DNA of 64,000 nt, taken from Phycisphaera mikurensis NBRC 102666 (GTDB taxonomy: Bacteria > Planctomycetota > Phycisphaerae > Phycisphaerales > SM1A02). Position 1 is the stretch's first letter. Each line of letters begins with the position of its first letter. A program made the translations under genes and the position numbers. The stretch covers positions 57,426-121,425 of the forward strand of contig CAMDUB010000002.1 in assembly GCA_945878575.1 (NCBI GenBank). The letters are read 5' to 3'. The notes under the pieces were generated by a model. That model was not told the origin of the DNA. It searched no databases and was given only the letters and a program-made list of their open reading frames with translations. This document shows, one piece after another, positions 45,347-53,838 of this stretch.

Positions 45347-48216
45347 TGGGGTGCGGTTGCAGCAACAATTGCTAAAGCTGCTGCCAACTGGACCGATGGG
45401 CTTGGGTCAAAGAGCATCGGCTCCAATTCGGACACCGCCATGGGTCCTGACGCATAACCGAGCGCCAAGGCTGCTTCGGCGCGAACCGCCGCTTCCCGGT
45501 CCTTGACCAGGGTCCGCGCAAACCGGGTCACAGCAGACGCATCCTGGACGCTAATTTGAGCCAGCGCCGAGGCACAAACAATCCGAATTTCGGTGGGACG
45601 GGCCGATATGCCGGTGCCGTCGATCAGCCGCATCAGGATCGGGCGGGATCCCTCGTCCTTGAGACGGGCCACCTGCTGCGCTGCCAAGGCCGTGAATTCC
45701 GCCTGCTCGCTCGGGGCGTAAAGCGCAGCTCGGATCGGTTCGATTCCATCGGGCTCGCCCAAACGGACCAGGGCCTCGGCTGCCTGAAGTTCAACAATCC
45801 TGATGCGCGCGGGGTTGACCTGCTGCATGCCCTTCCCCAGCGAGGCGCGGATCATTGGCACTGCGGAGCGATTGCCCAGTTCACCAAGCACCAAGAATGC
45901 ATTGGAACGAATCTCTGGGTCATCTGAAACTACCATCGCTGCGAGTGGGCTCGGATCCACCGGACGACCAAGCTTGGTGAGCGCGCAGATGGCGGCCGCT
46001 CGCACCGACGGACTCTCGTCAACAAGCAGTGGCTGCAACTGATCGGCAAGGTCGGTGAGATTCGCGCGCCCCACGCCCATGGCTGCAACGAATCGCACGC
46101 CGCGGTTTGGGTCGGATAGAAGCGGCACAACAACGGCGCGCAGATCAGTCGGTGATGAGACGAGCGCTTCGCAACCATTCGCGCGATAGATAGGCACTTG
46201 CGATGTGGTGGCCTGGCGGAGGAGCGTGACCGCAGCAAGGCGTGCATTACCGCTTGACTCCACCGGAAGCGCCTGTTCAGCGGAGCGGCCCTCGTCGGAA
46301 AGTTTGGCGGTGCCGGTTTGTTCAATGCTCTGTGATCGACTCGACCACGGTTGATCAGCGGTTGTCGGCGTCGTGCTGTCGCAACCACCAACCATGATGG
46401 ACATCACCATCATGACTGGCAACACCGTGGCAACGTTCGCCGTAGCGGCGATCACGGAATGCCTGCGAGCGAACCGGAGAGCAACGATGACGGTGCATGT
46501 CAGCATGAGTGCGATCGATGCTACTTCGCCAACGCCGGCAAAGGGCGCGGTTCGTTCATCAAGTGGTGGCGAGGCGTACAACCAGGTGCTGGTACGCGGC
46601 GGTGGTGGCGATGCAACTATCCGACCGGACGAATCAATTGCCGCACACAGACCCGTATTGGCGGATCGAACCATGGGTGTGCGCGTCTCAATACAGCGAA
46701 ACCGAGCCAATTGCAGGTGTTGGGTGCGGCCAAGGTCATACCAGCCAAACCAGCCGTCATTACTGATGTTCACCAACAGGTCAGCCGCCCGTGCTCGCCC
46801 GCCCGCGGCTGGATACACCAAGTCGCGCGTCACCCAACTCATGGCGTCTTCAAAGCAGATGGCGGGCGCAATCCGGACCGTCCGCCCGTGCCACGGAATC
46901 TCAAAGCGCACCGGCGCCCCGCCCCGGTCAAGGTCAAAGGTCATCCCCGCCGCACCAACGGCAAGCAGCGAGCGCTCCAGCCAATCCCAATTGGAGATGT
47001 ACGGCATGGTCTCGCCAAACGGTGCCAGAAAGATCTTGTCGTAGCGCGGATAGGGTGGCGGATTCTGATTCACCAAGTACGCACTGTTGTACTGCTTGTC
47101 CCAAGCAAATCGATCGTCCTCTTCTCGCAGCCCGATGAATACCGGGCTACCAACCAGAAGCGGCGCGCCGATTCGTTCGCTGAGCGCGGAGGCGATCTTT
47201 TGGAATCGATCACCAGGAAACCAACCGTTCGCTTCTTGCAAGGCAATCGTCTCTGGCTCCAGACCGTATCCAGCCAGCATGGTCTCCGGCCACGCCACCA
47301 GAGCGATGGGTTGCGCGCGCTCAATGCAGTCGCGCGCGCCGCGCAATGTCAGCTCAGCGAAAGCTGGAATGTCACGCACTTGATCACGGGCCGCCCATCC
47401 AACTTTGTTGCTTGTGGGAAGGTTGGTCTGAATGAGAAGTACACCCGGGCCTTGCTCTGTTGGCGCCTGCGAAAGTCGCCAGGAGCCGTACAACAATGCA
47501 AACGCCAAGAACAGCAGAAAGCACACGGCGCCTGGCGTCACACTCAAGAAGCCGACTCGGCGAATGCGATCAAGTTGCGTGCCCGCATCATCAGGTATGC
47601 GGGACTTGGCGCGCTCCCGTGCCCGGTCACGCGCATCCACCATGGCACCCGCACAGGCAAGCACCAAAAGCGAGCAGAAGATTTCGCCGATCAAGTCTGC
47701 GCCCTGCGTGAGTATGGGGAAGTCAATGAGCGGATGCCCCCAGCGAAACCACGGGTAGCCATCAAAGAACACGGCTGCACGAAATACTTCCTCAGCTCCG
47801 AACGCCAGCGGAAGGAGCACTGCCCACGGCGTTCGCACCGGTAAGACGCGGGCGCAACACACCAATATGAACAGGGCAAACAGCTCATGCAGCGTGCAAA
47901 ATGCGGCGAGCCCAGGTGTGCCGGCCACGGTGACTTGCAAGAGCCAGAAGTGCAGGACGAACCATTTCACCCACAACACACCAGCCACTGCAAACGCAAT
48001 CCGCCATGGAAACGCGGCGCGAGGCGCAGTCAGAGTTGGCGTTCGGCGCACGATCCACACCAAGGGAACCGCGGCCAATGGCACCGCGATCGCCACTTCG
48101 CCGATCGGTAGAAACATGCAACCGAAGATGACCGAAGACAACGCTGCGTACACCGCCGCACGCAGCGGGGTCATGGGCAGAAGCGCTGAAGCGTCCGTCA
48201 TCACGGGAGAGCTCAA
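45343..48216 (-). CDS. lnt: Apolipoprotein N-acyltransferase fused to a HEAT-repeat domain
   Basis: Residues 1 to about 590 are Lnt: several N-terminal membrane helices and a nitrilase domain with catalytic E311 (AWPETM), K394 (RYDKIFLAPFGE) and C454 (PAICFEDAM), then a last membrane helix (SIALMLTCTVIVALRFA). Lnt adds the third acyl chain to lipoproteins. The frame then continues through a hydrophobic stretch with a lipobox (VMSIMVGGC, Cys612), an S/T-rich linker and about 300 residues of HEAT-like repeats (PLLSDPNRGVRFVAAMGVG; DDPEIRSNAFLVLGELGN; DREAAVRAEAALALGYASG). The total of 957 residues is almost twice the usual Lnt. Separate translation from an internal Met before the lipobox would give a HEAT lipoprotein. 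accD lies three bases upstream. Confidence 0.88.
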   Translation of the reverse strand: MSSPVMTDASALLPMTPLRAAVYAALSSVIFGCMFLPIGEVAIAVPLAAVPLVWIVRRTPTLTAPRAAFPWRIAFAVAGVLWVKWFVLHFWLLQVTVAGTPGLAAFCTLHELFALFILVCCARVLPVRTPWAVLLPLAFGAEEVFRAAVFFDGYPWFRWGHPLIDFPILTQGADLIGEIFCSLLVLACAGAMVDARDRARERAKSRIPDDAGTQLDRIRRVGFLSVTPGAVCFLLFLAFALLYGSWRLSQAPTEQGPGVLLIQTNLPTSNKVGWAARDQVRDIPAFAELTLRGARDCIERAQPIALVAWPETMLAGYGLEPETIALQEANGWFPGDRFQKIASALSERIGAPLLVGSPVFIGLREEDDRFAWDKQYNSAYLVNQNPPPYPRYDKIFLAPFGETMPYISNWDWLERSLLAVGAAGMTFDLDRGGAPVRFEIPWHGRTVRIAPAICFEDAMSWVTRDLVYPAAGGRARAADLLVNISNDGWFGWYDLGRTQHLQLARFRCIETRTPMVRSANTGLCAAIDSSGRIVASPPPPRTSTWLYASPPLDERTAPFAGVGEVASIALMLTCTVIVALRFARRHSVIAATANVATVLPVMMVMSIMVGGCDSTTPTTADQPWSSRSQSIEQTGTAKLSDEGRSAEQALPVESSGNARLAAVTLLRQATTSQVPIYRANGCEALVSSPTDLRAVVVPLLSDPNRGVRFVAAMGVGRANLTDLADQLQPLLVDESPSVRAAAICALTKLGRPVDPSPLAAMVVSDDPEIRSNAFLVLGELGNRSAVPMIRASLGKGMQQVNPARIRIVELQAAEALVRLGEPDGIEPIRAALYAPSEQAEFTALAAQQVARLKDEGSRPILMRLIDGTGISARPTEIRIVCASALAQISVQDASAVTRFARTLVKDREAAVRAEAALALGYASGPMAVSELEPMLFDPSPSVQLAAALAIVAATAPH

Positions 48217-48219
48217 CGA

Positions 48220-49053
48220 CTACTTTCCTGAGTAGTCAATGATGCGGCTGATTTCAGTGCGCAACGCAGACCGATGCACAATGCGGTCAAGAAAGCCGGC
48301 TTTCTGCAGGAATTCAGCGGTCTGAAAGCCAGGCGGAAGATCTTGACGAATGGTCTGCTGAATGACGCGCGGACCTGCAAAGCCAATCAAGGCCTTTGGT
48401 TCAGCAAAGATCACATCACCCAACATGGCGTAACTGGCAGTCACTCCACCAGTGGTTGGGTCAGCAAGCACTGCGATATACAAACCGCCCGCGTCATCAA
48501 ACCGAGCGAGCACAGCGCTGGTCTTGGCCATCTGCATCAGTGAGAATCCGGACTCCTGCATGCGCGCTCCACCCGAGCAACACACAATGACCAGCGGAAG
48601 GCTGTGATCCGTGGCGTGCTCAATGGCGCGGGTCAGGCGTTCGCCGACCACGCTGCCCATGGAGCCAGCCATGAATGTGAAATCCATGACTCCAACCACC
48701 ACCTTGCGACCCTTGATGAAACCAGTGCCGGTCTGCACGCCATCGTTTTCACCGGTCTTGCGCTGCATGTCTTTAATGCGGTCGATGTACGCCTTTTGAT
48801 CAACGAAGCCAAGCGGATCCAGCGGCGCCATGTCAGCGTCGAGCGCTTCGAAGGTACCGGGGTCAAGGAGTTGCTCAATACGTCGGCGCGCGGAAACGCG
48901 CATGTGATGGTCGCACTTGGGGCAGACCATCAGGTTGGCTTCAAGGCTCTTGCAGAAGATGGTCTCTTCGCATTCGGGGCATTGCGTCCACAGACCGTCC
49001 GGAACGGCTTTCTTGGTGACAACTGGGGTCTGTGTCCACGTGGGTTCTGGCAC
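48220..49053 (-). CDS. accD: Acetyl-CoA carboxylase carboxyltransferase subunit beta
   Basis: This 277-residue subunit, with AccA, transfers carboxyl from biotin to acetyl-CoA to form malonyl-CoA for fatty acid synthesis. The N-terminal zinc ribbon has C25, C28, C44 and C47 (QCPECEETIFC; LMVCPKCDHH). The crotonase-like core shows FMAGSMGSVVGERLTRAIEH, CCSGGARMQESGFSLMQMAK, DPTTGGVTASYAMLGD and EPKALIGFAGPRVIQQTI. Length is normal. It is followed three bases later by lnt, so lipid supply and lipoprotein acylation are probably co-transcribed. accA is not in the window. Confidence 0.96.
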   Translation of the reverse strand: MPEPTWTQTPVVTKKAVPDGLWTQCPECEETIFCKSLEANLMVCPKCDHHMRVSARRRIEQLLDPGTFEALDADMAPLDPLGFVDQKAYIDRIKDMQRKTGENDGVQTGTGFIKGRKVVVGVMDFTFMAGSMGSVVGERLTRAIEHATDHSLPLVIVCCSGGARMQESGFSLMQMAKTSAVLARFDDAGGLYIAVLADPTTGGVTASYAMLGDVIFAEPKALIGFAGPRVIQQTIRQDLPPGFQTAEFLQKAGFLDRIVHRSALRTEISRIIDYSGK

Positions 49054-49092
49054 TCCGAGCTCCTATGAAGAGCGCGCAGTGTAGCGGGCGTA

Positions 49093-49680
49093 TCAGTCGC
49101 CGAGAAGCAGCGCCGCGTCGGAAGGGAGCGCGTATTGGGTGCACCAGGTTCGGCCTTCAACGCGTTCCCACAGGCGCGATCCATCTCCACGCGCAAGTGC
49201 GTCGCGCACAATTCCAAGCGCGGTGACGTGAAGAACAATTCCAATCCGCTTGCCGGGGTGGCGATCAAAAATTTCCGCCAATGCGTCAAGAATGCGCGCT
49301 CGAGCATCAGCGAGCGGCTCGCCTTCCGGGGGAATCACGGTCAAGGGTGAGGCAACCCACTCCGCATATCGGCTTTCAAAGCGGCGCTCAAACTCGGAGA
49401 GACTCAAACCCTCTAGTAAGCCAAAGTCGGGGTCCGCCAGATCGCGATGAGCGCGAACTTGGCAAGCAAATCGACTGGCAACGATGCGCGCACTTTCGAT
49501 AGCCGCTTCATCGGCCGGGTGATAGAGATACTCCGGGCCATCGCCCAGGCGTGCCACGCGTTGTCGAAGTTCGGCAAGCGACTCTTCAATGGCAGGCAAG
49601 TCCGTGCTGCCACGCAGGCGCTGCTCAGCGTCCCACGCCGTTTCTGCAGGAAGAAAGAGCCAGAGCATGGTGCCGGGCAT
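49093..49680 (-). CDS. Histidine phosphatase-like protein lacking the catalytic RHG motif
   Basis: This 195-residue protein has the fold pattern of phosphoglycerate mutase-like histidine phosphatases: LWLFLPAETAWDAEQRLRGS corresponds to the family's L-x-L-V-R-H-G-E-T start, and GIVLHVTALGIVRDAL to the late S-H-G-G region. The R-H-G triad is replaced by L10-P11-A12, so the phospho-accepting His is missing; the mid-protein Arg (R-A-x-x-T) is also gone (ADEAAIESAR), while the second His is kept. It is therefore probably a pseudoenzyme. The ATG at 49680 starts four bases after the rpe stop and fits the family start. Confidence 0.7.
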   Translation of the reverse strand: MPGTMLWLFLPAETAWDAEQRLRGSTDLPAIEESLAELRQRVARLGDGPEYLYHPADEAAIESARIVASRFACQVRAHRDLADPDFGLLEGLSLSEFERRFESRYAEWVASPLTVIPPEGEPLADARARILDALAEIFDRHPGKRIGIVLHVTALGIVRDALARGDGSRLWERVEGRTWCTQYALPSDAALLLGD

Positions 49681-49684
49681 CAGG

Positions 49685-50380
49685 TCATCCTCTAAGCGCG
49701 GTGATTGCAGCCGCGTAATCGTTGCTGCCAAAGATGGCCGTAGCGCTGATGAGGACGCTGCAGCCCGCCGCGCGACACGCAGGCGCAGTAGCGGGCGAAA
49801 CACCGCCATCAATCATGAGCCGCTGCTCCGGACGCATCCGCGCCAGTAACTCTGGACCCTTGGTGAGCACCGAGGCGATGAATGATTGACCAGACCGTCC
49901 AGGATGCACGCTCATTAGCATGGCGGTGTCGACCATCGGCAGTGCATCAAAGCATGCTGACGCGGGGGTATCCGGATTGAGGACGATGCCGGCAGTCATG
50001 CCGCGGGCACGAATCTGCTCCACCAGCGACGCTGGTCGCGGCACCACTTCAACATGAAACTGAATGTGCCCTGCTCCGGCGTCTGCAAATGCATCCACCC
50101 AACGTGCGGGGTCCGTCACCATCAGATGGACATCAAGAAATACCTCAGGCACGGCGCGATGCGTGGCAGCACAGATCACTGGCCCCAAGGAAATATTCGG
50201 GACGAAATGCCCATCCATGATGTCCACATGCAGCGCATCACCTCCAGCGGCGATCGCAGTACGACAGTCATCACCAAGCCGCGTGAAGTCCGCGGAAAGA
50301 ATCGACGGCTCGATGAGGAGCCGTCGATCAGTCAGGTAAGGATTCGCTGCTTTCGATCCGTCCACGGAGAGAACGCTCAC
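49685..50380 (-). CDS. rpe: Ribulose-phosphate 3-epimerase
   Basis: This 231-residue TIM-barrel enzyme of the pentose phosphate pathway interconverts ribulose 5-phosphate and xylulose 5-phosphate. Typical motifs are IEPSILSADFTRLGDD, ALHVDIMDGHFVPNISLGP, VFLDVHLMVTDP, the MSVHPGRSGQSFI loop and LMIDGGVSPATAPACRAAG. Metal ligands (His and Asp in HVDIMDGHF, His in DVHLM, Asp in MIDGG) are present. The start overlaps the end of the TlpA-like gene by four bases, so the pair is translationally coupled. The N-terminal 20 residues extend beyond the usual family start and a later start cannot be excluded. Confidence 0.95.
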   Translation of the reverse strand: MSVLSVDGSKAANPYLTDRRLLIEPSILSADFTRLGDDCRTAIAAGGDALHVDIMDGHFVPNISLGPVICAATHRAVPEVFLDVHLMVTDPARWVDAFADAGAGHIQFHVEVVPRPASLVEQIRARGMTAGIVLNPDTPASACFDALPMVDTAMLMSVHPGRSGQSFIASVLTKGPELLARMRPEQRLMIDGGVSPATAPACRAAGCSVLISATAIFGSNDYAAAITALRG

Positions 50381-51441
50381 TTCGCGGTTGCCTTCGGATC
50401 CTTCGCCTTGGACTCATAGGAATCAAGAGCGCGCTTGATAGCCGGCTTCGCGGCTGGTACGGCCGCCATCCACGCGTCGTACTGCATCTCAGCCGCTGCT
50501 GCGTAATTGCCGCGCCCCGCTGAAACAGCGGCCATGGCAGCCAAGACTTCGGGATCATCCTGGGTACCGGGCATTGCCTTCAAGGTGTCAGCCACCACTT
50601 GTGCGGCATCGAGGTCACGCTTCTTGATGTTGGCATCAGTCGCCAAGTAGTTGGCGGCTTCAATGAGTGCGTACTTGTCGGTCTTAATGCCGGCAATGGT
50701 GCTGGTCAGCAGCGCCTTGGCGCCGGTAGTGTCGTCTGCCTGCTCGTTGAGCATGCGCCAGGATTCAAAGCTGTATTCAAGCATCGTGGATGGATTTTCC
50801 GCGATCGCCTTGGCGTACAGGCTGCTCGCCTCCTTGAAGTTACGGCGCTTGGCGGCGTTGCGCGCAGCGTTGATGGTTGGCTCAACGCGCGACATCAATT
50901 CTGGGTCGTAGCGGTTGGCCAAGGTCTGCTTGATGATGCGGTCAAAGTTCTCGTCAAGCGGGTTGCCGATGTGAACGATCTTTCCGGATCGATTGATGAC
51001 GAACGCGCACGGAATGCCCTTCTGACCAGCAGCCTTCATCCACTTCTCTTTGATGAAGGTGTCGTCCTTCTTCTGCGTGGCCACGGTGTAGCCCATAGCA
51101 GAACCCTTCTCCTTGACGAACTTCTTGACAAGGTCAACGGGCTCATCGCTCACGCCAATGATTTCTAAACCACGCGAACCGAGGTCCGTCTGCAGTTCAG
51201 TGAGATGCGGAATGGAGCGCTTGCACGGTCCGCACCATGTTGCCCAGAATTCCACCACGTAGACCTTGTCTTTGCTGAAGGTCTCTACCTTGTCGCCTTG
51301 GACAAATTCCAAATGATCGGCGAAGCCTTCCGGAGCAGTTCCTCCCACCTCGAGCTTCTTCTCATCCTGCGCGTGTGCGCCGGATGCGAACGAAAGTGCG
51401 AGAGCGAGGCTAGCGGCGGCGGTGACGAGTGCGTGGCGCAT
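50377..51441 (-). CDS. Exported TlpA-like thioredoxin-fold protein with helical C-terminus
   Basis: This 354-residue protein has a signal peptide (1-24, LALALSFASGAHAQ) and a thioredoxin domain with active site WATWCGPC (C70, C73) and a cis-Pro region (KGIPCAFVINRSGKIVHIG). The last 180 residues are helical and TPR-like (EASSLYAKAIAENPSTMLEY; RGNYAAAAEMQYDAWMAA). It should act outside the cytoplasm as a disulfide reductase or redox partner. An extra Cys next to the cis-Pro is unusual. ATG at 51441 was chosen to give a good signal peptide. It lies 65 bases after pgk and is coupled to rpe. Confidence 0.88.
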   Translation of the reverse strand: MRHALVTAAASLALALSFASGAHAQDEKKLEVGGTAPEGFADHLEFVQGDKVETFSKDKVYVVEFWATWCGPCKRSIPHLTELQTDLGSRGLEIIGVSDEPVDLVKKFVKEKGSAMGYTVATQKKDDTFIKEKWMKAAGQKGIPCAFVINRSGKIVHIGNPLDENFDRIIKQTLANRYDPELMSRVEPTINAARNAAKRRNFKEASSLYAKAIAENPSTMLEYSFESWRMLNEQADDTTGAKALLTSTIAGIKTDKYALIEAANYLATDANIKKRDLDAAQVVADTLKAMPGTQDDPEVLAAMAAVSAGRGNYAAAAEMQYDAWMAAVPAAKPAIKRALDSYESKAKDPKATAK

Positions 51442-51506
51442 GGTGTGGGCTCCGTTGATGTGCACACTATAGACGGACAGGTTCAGGGGCAGAAGCGGCA
51501 AGGTCC

Positions 51507-52757
51507 TCACGCAGGATCAAGTACATCTACCGACTCAAATCGCTTGCCTTCCAGCATTTCCAGGCTGGCACCACCGCCGGTTGAAACGTGGGTGAGTGCG
51601 TCGGCAAGGTGCGCAATGTCCAACGCCGACGCGGTATCGCCGCCTCCCGCGATGGTGATGGCGCCGGTACGGGTGGCTGCAGCAACCGCACGCGCGATGG
51701 TCATGGTGCCCACATCAAATGGGGCAGTCTCGAACGCGCCCATCGGTCCGTTCCATACCACTTGCTTGGCGGTGAGGCACGCTTCGGCAAACAGGTCGCG
51801 TGAGCGCGGCCCAATGTCGAGACCCATCCAGCCGTCCGGAATACCACCGATCACCTCGCAGGTTTCTGTTCCTGCAGCAAGTGCGCGACCGCAGACATGG
51901 TCGATCGGCAGCAAGATGGTGCAGCCACGCTCCTGCGCGGCGCGCAGAATGTCGCGAGCTTTCTCGATCATCTCTGGCTGCACGAGGCTTGATCCGGTGC
52001 TCACGCCCTCCGCGCGCAGGAACGTGTAGGCCATGGCTCCGCCAACAATCACCATGTCCACCTTGCCTAACAAATTGGAGATGGCCAACAATTTGTCGCT
52101 GACCTTGGCGCCACCGACGATGGCAACGAAGGGACGCTTCGGTGCTTCAAGCGCCGCGCCCAAGAATTGCAATTCTTTCTCTAGCAAGCGCCCTGCCAGT
52201 GCTGGCGCCCCACGCGACTTCATCGCGCGCGGCAGTGCCACCATGGATGCATCGGCGCGATGTGATGCGCCGAACGCGTCGTTCACATACGCGTCTGCGT
52301 AGCCAGCCAGCGTTGCAGCAAAGGCGGGGTCGCCCTTCTTCTCACCCTTCTCAAAGCGGAGATTTTCCAGAAGCAACACCTGCCCAGGCTTGAGTTGCGC
52401 AACCGCCGCCTGCGTGGCGCTATCTGTTGGAGTCTGTCCGGCAAAGAGGACTTCGGCCTGACCAGCCAACAGTTCTTTGAGGCGCACAAAGACGGGCTGC
52501 AAACTCTCCGCGGCTTCGTAGCCGGTTCCGGCTGGTCGACCAAAGTGACTGGCAACCACCACCGCTGCGCCCCGGGCAATCAGTGACTGAATAGTGGGCA
52601 GCGCGCCACGAATGCGTCGGTCATCGGTGATATTCCCAGCGTCATCGGTGGGGACGTTGAAGTCGGCGCGTACAAAGACGCGCTTCCCTTTCGGGTCATA
52701 GGAATCAATCGAACGTCGTGCGGAAGGAGGTGGGAGCAAGGCGGCGTGATCGGTCAT
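51507..52757 (-). CDS. pgk: Phosphoglycerate kinase
   Basis: This 416-residue glycolytic kinase makes ATP from 1,3-bisphosphoglycerate and ADP. Motifs are VFVRADFNVPTDDAGNITDD, SHFGRPAG, LLLENLRFEKGEKK, VAIVGGAKVSDKL, VWNGPMGAFETAPF and the nucleotide-binding IAGGGDTASAL. All substrate residues expected for the family can be seen. The start at ATG 52757 is 16 bases from the divergent miaA start, so the two promoters must overlap the genes or each other. The 25-residue N-terminal extension before the conserved part is slightly long. Confidence 0.96.
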   Translation of the reverse strand: MTDHAALLPPPSARRSIDSYDPKGKRVFVRADFNVPTDDAGNITDDRRIRGALPTIQSLIARGAAVVVASHFGRPAGTGYEAAESLQPVFVRLKELLAGQAEVLFAGQTPTDSATQAAVAQLKPGQVLLLENLRFEKGEKKGDPAFAATLAGYADAYVNDAFGASHRADASMVALPRAMKSRGAPALAGRLLEKELQFLGAALEAPKRPFVAIVGGAKVSDKLLAISNLLGKVDMVIVGGAMAYTFLRAEGVSTGSSLVQPEMIEKARDILRAAQERGCTILLPIDHVCGRALAAGTETCEVIGGIPDGWMGLDIGPRSRDLFAEACLTAKQVVWNGPMGAFETAPFDVGTMTIARAVAAATRTGAITIAGGGDTASALDIAHLADALTHVSTGGGASLEMLEGKRFESVDVLDPA

Positions 52758-52773
52758 ACTTCCACTATACGAA

Positions 52774-53748
52774 ATGCCCATCGACCACCCCAACACCCCG
52801 CACGATTCCCAGCGCCGGCCACTGACCGTGCTGGTGCTTGGCCCAACCGCCGGTGGCAAGACCGCGCTGGCTGTGGAATTGGCGCTCACCATGCCGGGCG
52901 GCGGTGAGTGCGTCAGCGCGGACAGCATGCAGGTGTACCGCGGCATGGACATCGGTACGGCCAAGCCAACCATGGAAGAGCGCCGCGGCGTGCCGCACCA
53001 CATGATTGATGTTGCCGACCCGCACGGCGGTGCGTTCACGGTGGCGGACTGGGTGGACGGCGCGCAGGTTGCCATTGAAGCGATTCATGCGCGTGGGAAG
53101 CACGCCATTGTGGTGGGCGGAACAAATCTCTACATCAAGAGCATGGTGGAAGGAATGTTTGATGGGCCGCCCGGCGATCCAGACATTCGCGCGCGGCTCG
53201 AAGCGCTGCCAACGGAAATTCTGCGCGGCGATCTTGCGCATCATGACCCGATCGCGGCATCGCGCATTCATCCAAACGATCGCCGCCGCACGGTGCGTGC
53301 CTTAGAAGTGTGGATGATTACCGGGCAGCGAATGAGCGAACTGCAACAACAGTGGAGCGATGCGCCGCGGGCACTGCCGCCGCGAACGCATGCGGTTGGA
53401 TTGGAATGGCCAGTGGAACTGATCAACCAACGGATCAACGCTCGGGTTCGGGCCATGCTGGCTGGAGGCCTCGAAAGCGAACTGGTAAAGCTACTTGCCA
53501 AGGGGCCACTCAATCGGCAAGCGATTGAATCCGTGGGATACCGCGAACTGTTGCGGCACTTTGCCCACGAATGCACCATTGAGGAAGCCACGGAAGACAT
53601 CTGCGTGCGCACGCGGCAATTTGCACGCCAGCAACGCACCTGGTTGAGGCGTTTCAAGGCGATCCCCGGGTCGATTTGGATCGACTCCCCGCTGCGGACT
53701 GCCCCCGAGGCTGCCCGCGAGGTTATTGGGACTCTATTTGGGTCGTAA
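52774..53748 (+). CDS. miaA: tRNA dimethylallyltransferase
   Basis: This 324-residue enzyme adds a dimethylallyl group to A37 of tRNAs that read UNN codons. The P-loop LGPTAGGKTALAVELA (Walker A at 23-30), SADSMQVYRGMDIGTAKPT, GVPHHMIDVADP, the family-specific IVVGGTNLYIKSMVEGMF and the C-terminal ESVGYRELLRH and RQFARQQRTWLRRF motifs are all present. The tRNA-Ser (TGA) gene in the window makes one of its likely substrates. It is divergent from pgk and followed 90 bases later by topA on the same strand. Confidence 0.96.
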   Translation: MPIDHPNTPHDSQRRPLTVLVLGPTAGGKTALAVELALTMPGGGECVSADSMQVYRGMDIGTAKPTMEERRGVPHHMIDVADPHGGAFTVADWVDGAQVAIEAIHARGKHAIVVGGTNLYIKSMVEGMFDGPPGDPDIRARLEALPTEILRGDLAHHDPIAASRIHPNDRRRTVRALEVWMITGQRMSELQQQWSDAPRALPPRTHAVGLEWPVELINQRINARVRAMLAGGLESELVKLLAKGPLNRQAIESVGYRELLRHFAHECTIEEATEDICVRTRQFARQQRTWLRRFKAIPGSIWIDSPLRTAPEAAREVIGTLFGS

Positions 53749-53838
53749 CGACGACTGCTCATATAAGTACCACCCCTCCGCCGATGGAGCCCCGACAGAC
53801 GGTGCTCTTGATTTCGGCTGCGCGGAAGACGATCCAAT

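Noticed and set aside
46351..47844. Open frame of 497 codons antisense to the Lnt gene
   Set aside because: Lnt catalytic residues and membrane segments on the other strand are unambiguous; this frame is Arg- and Gln-rich without domains.
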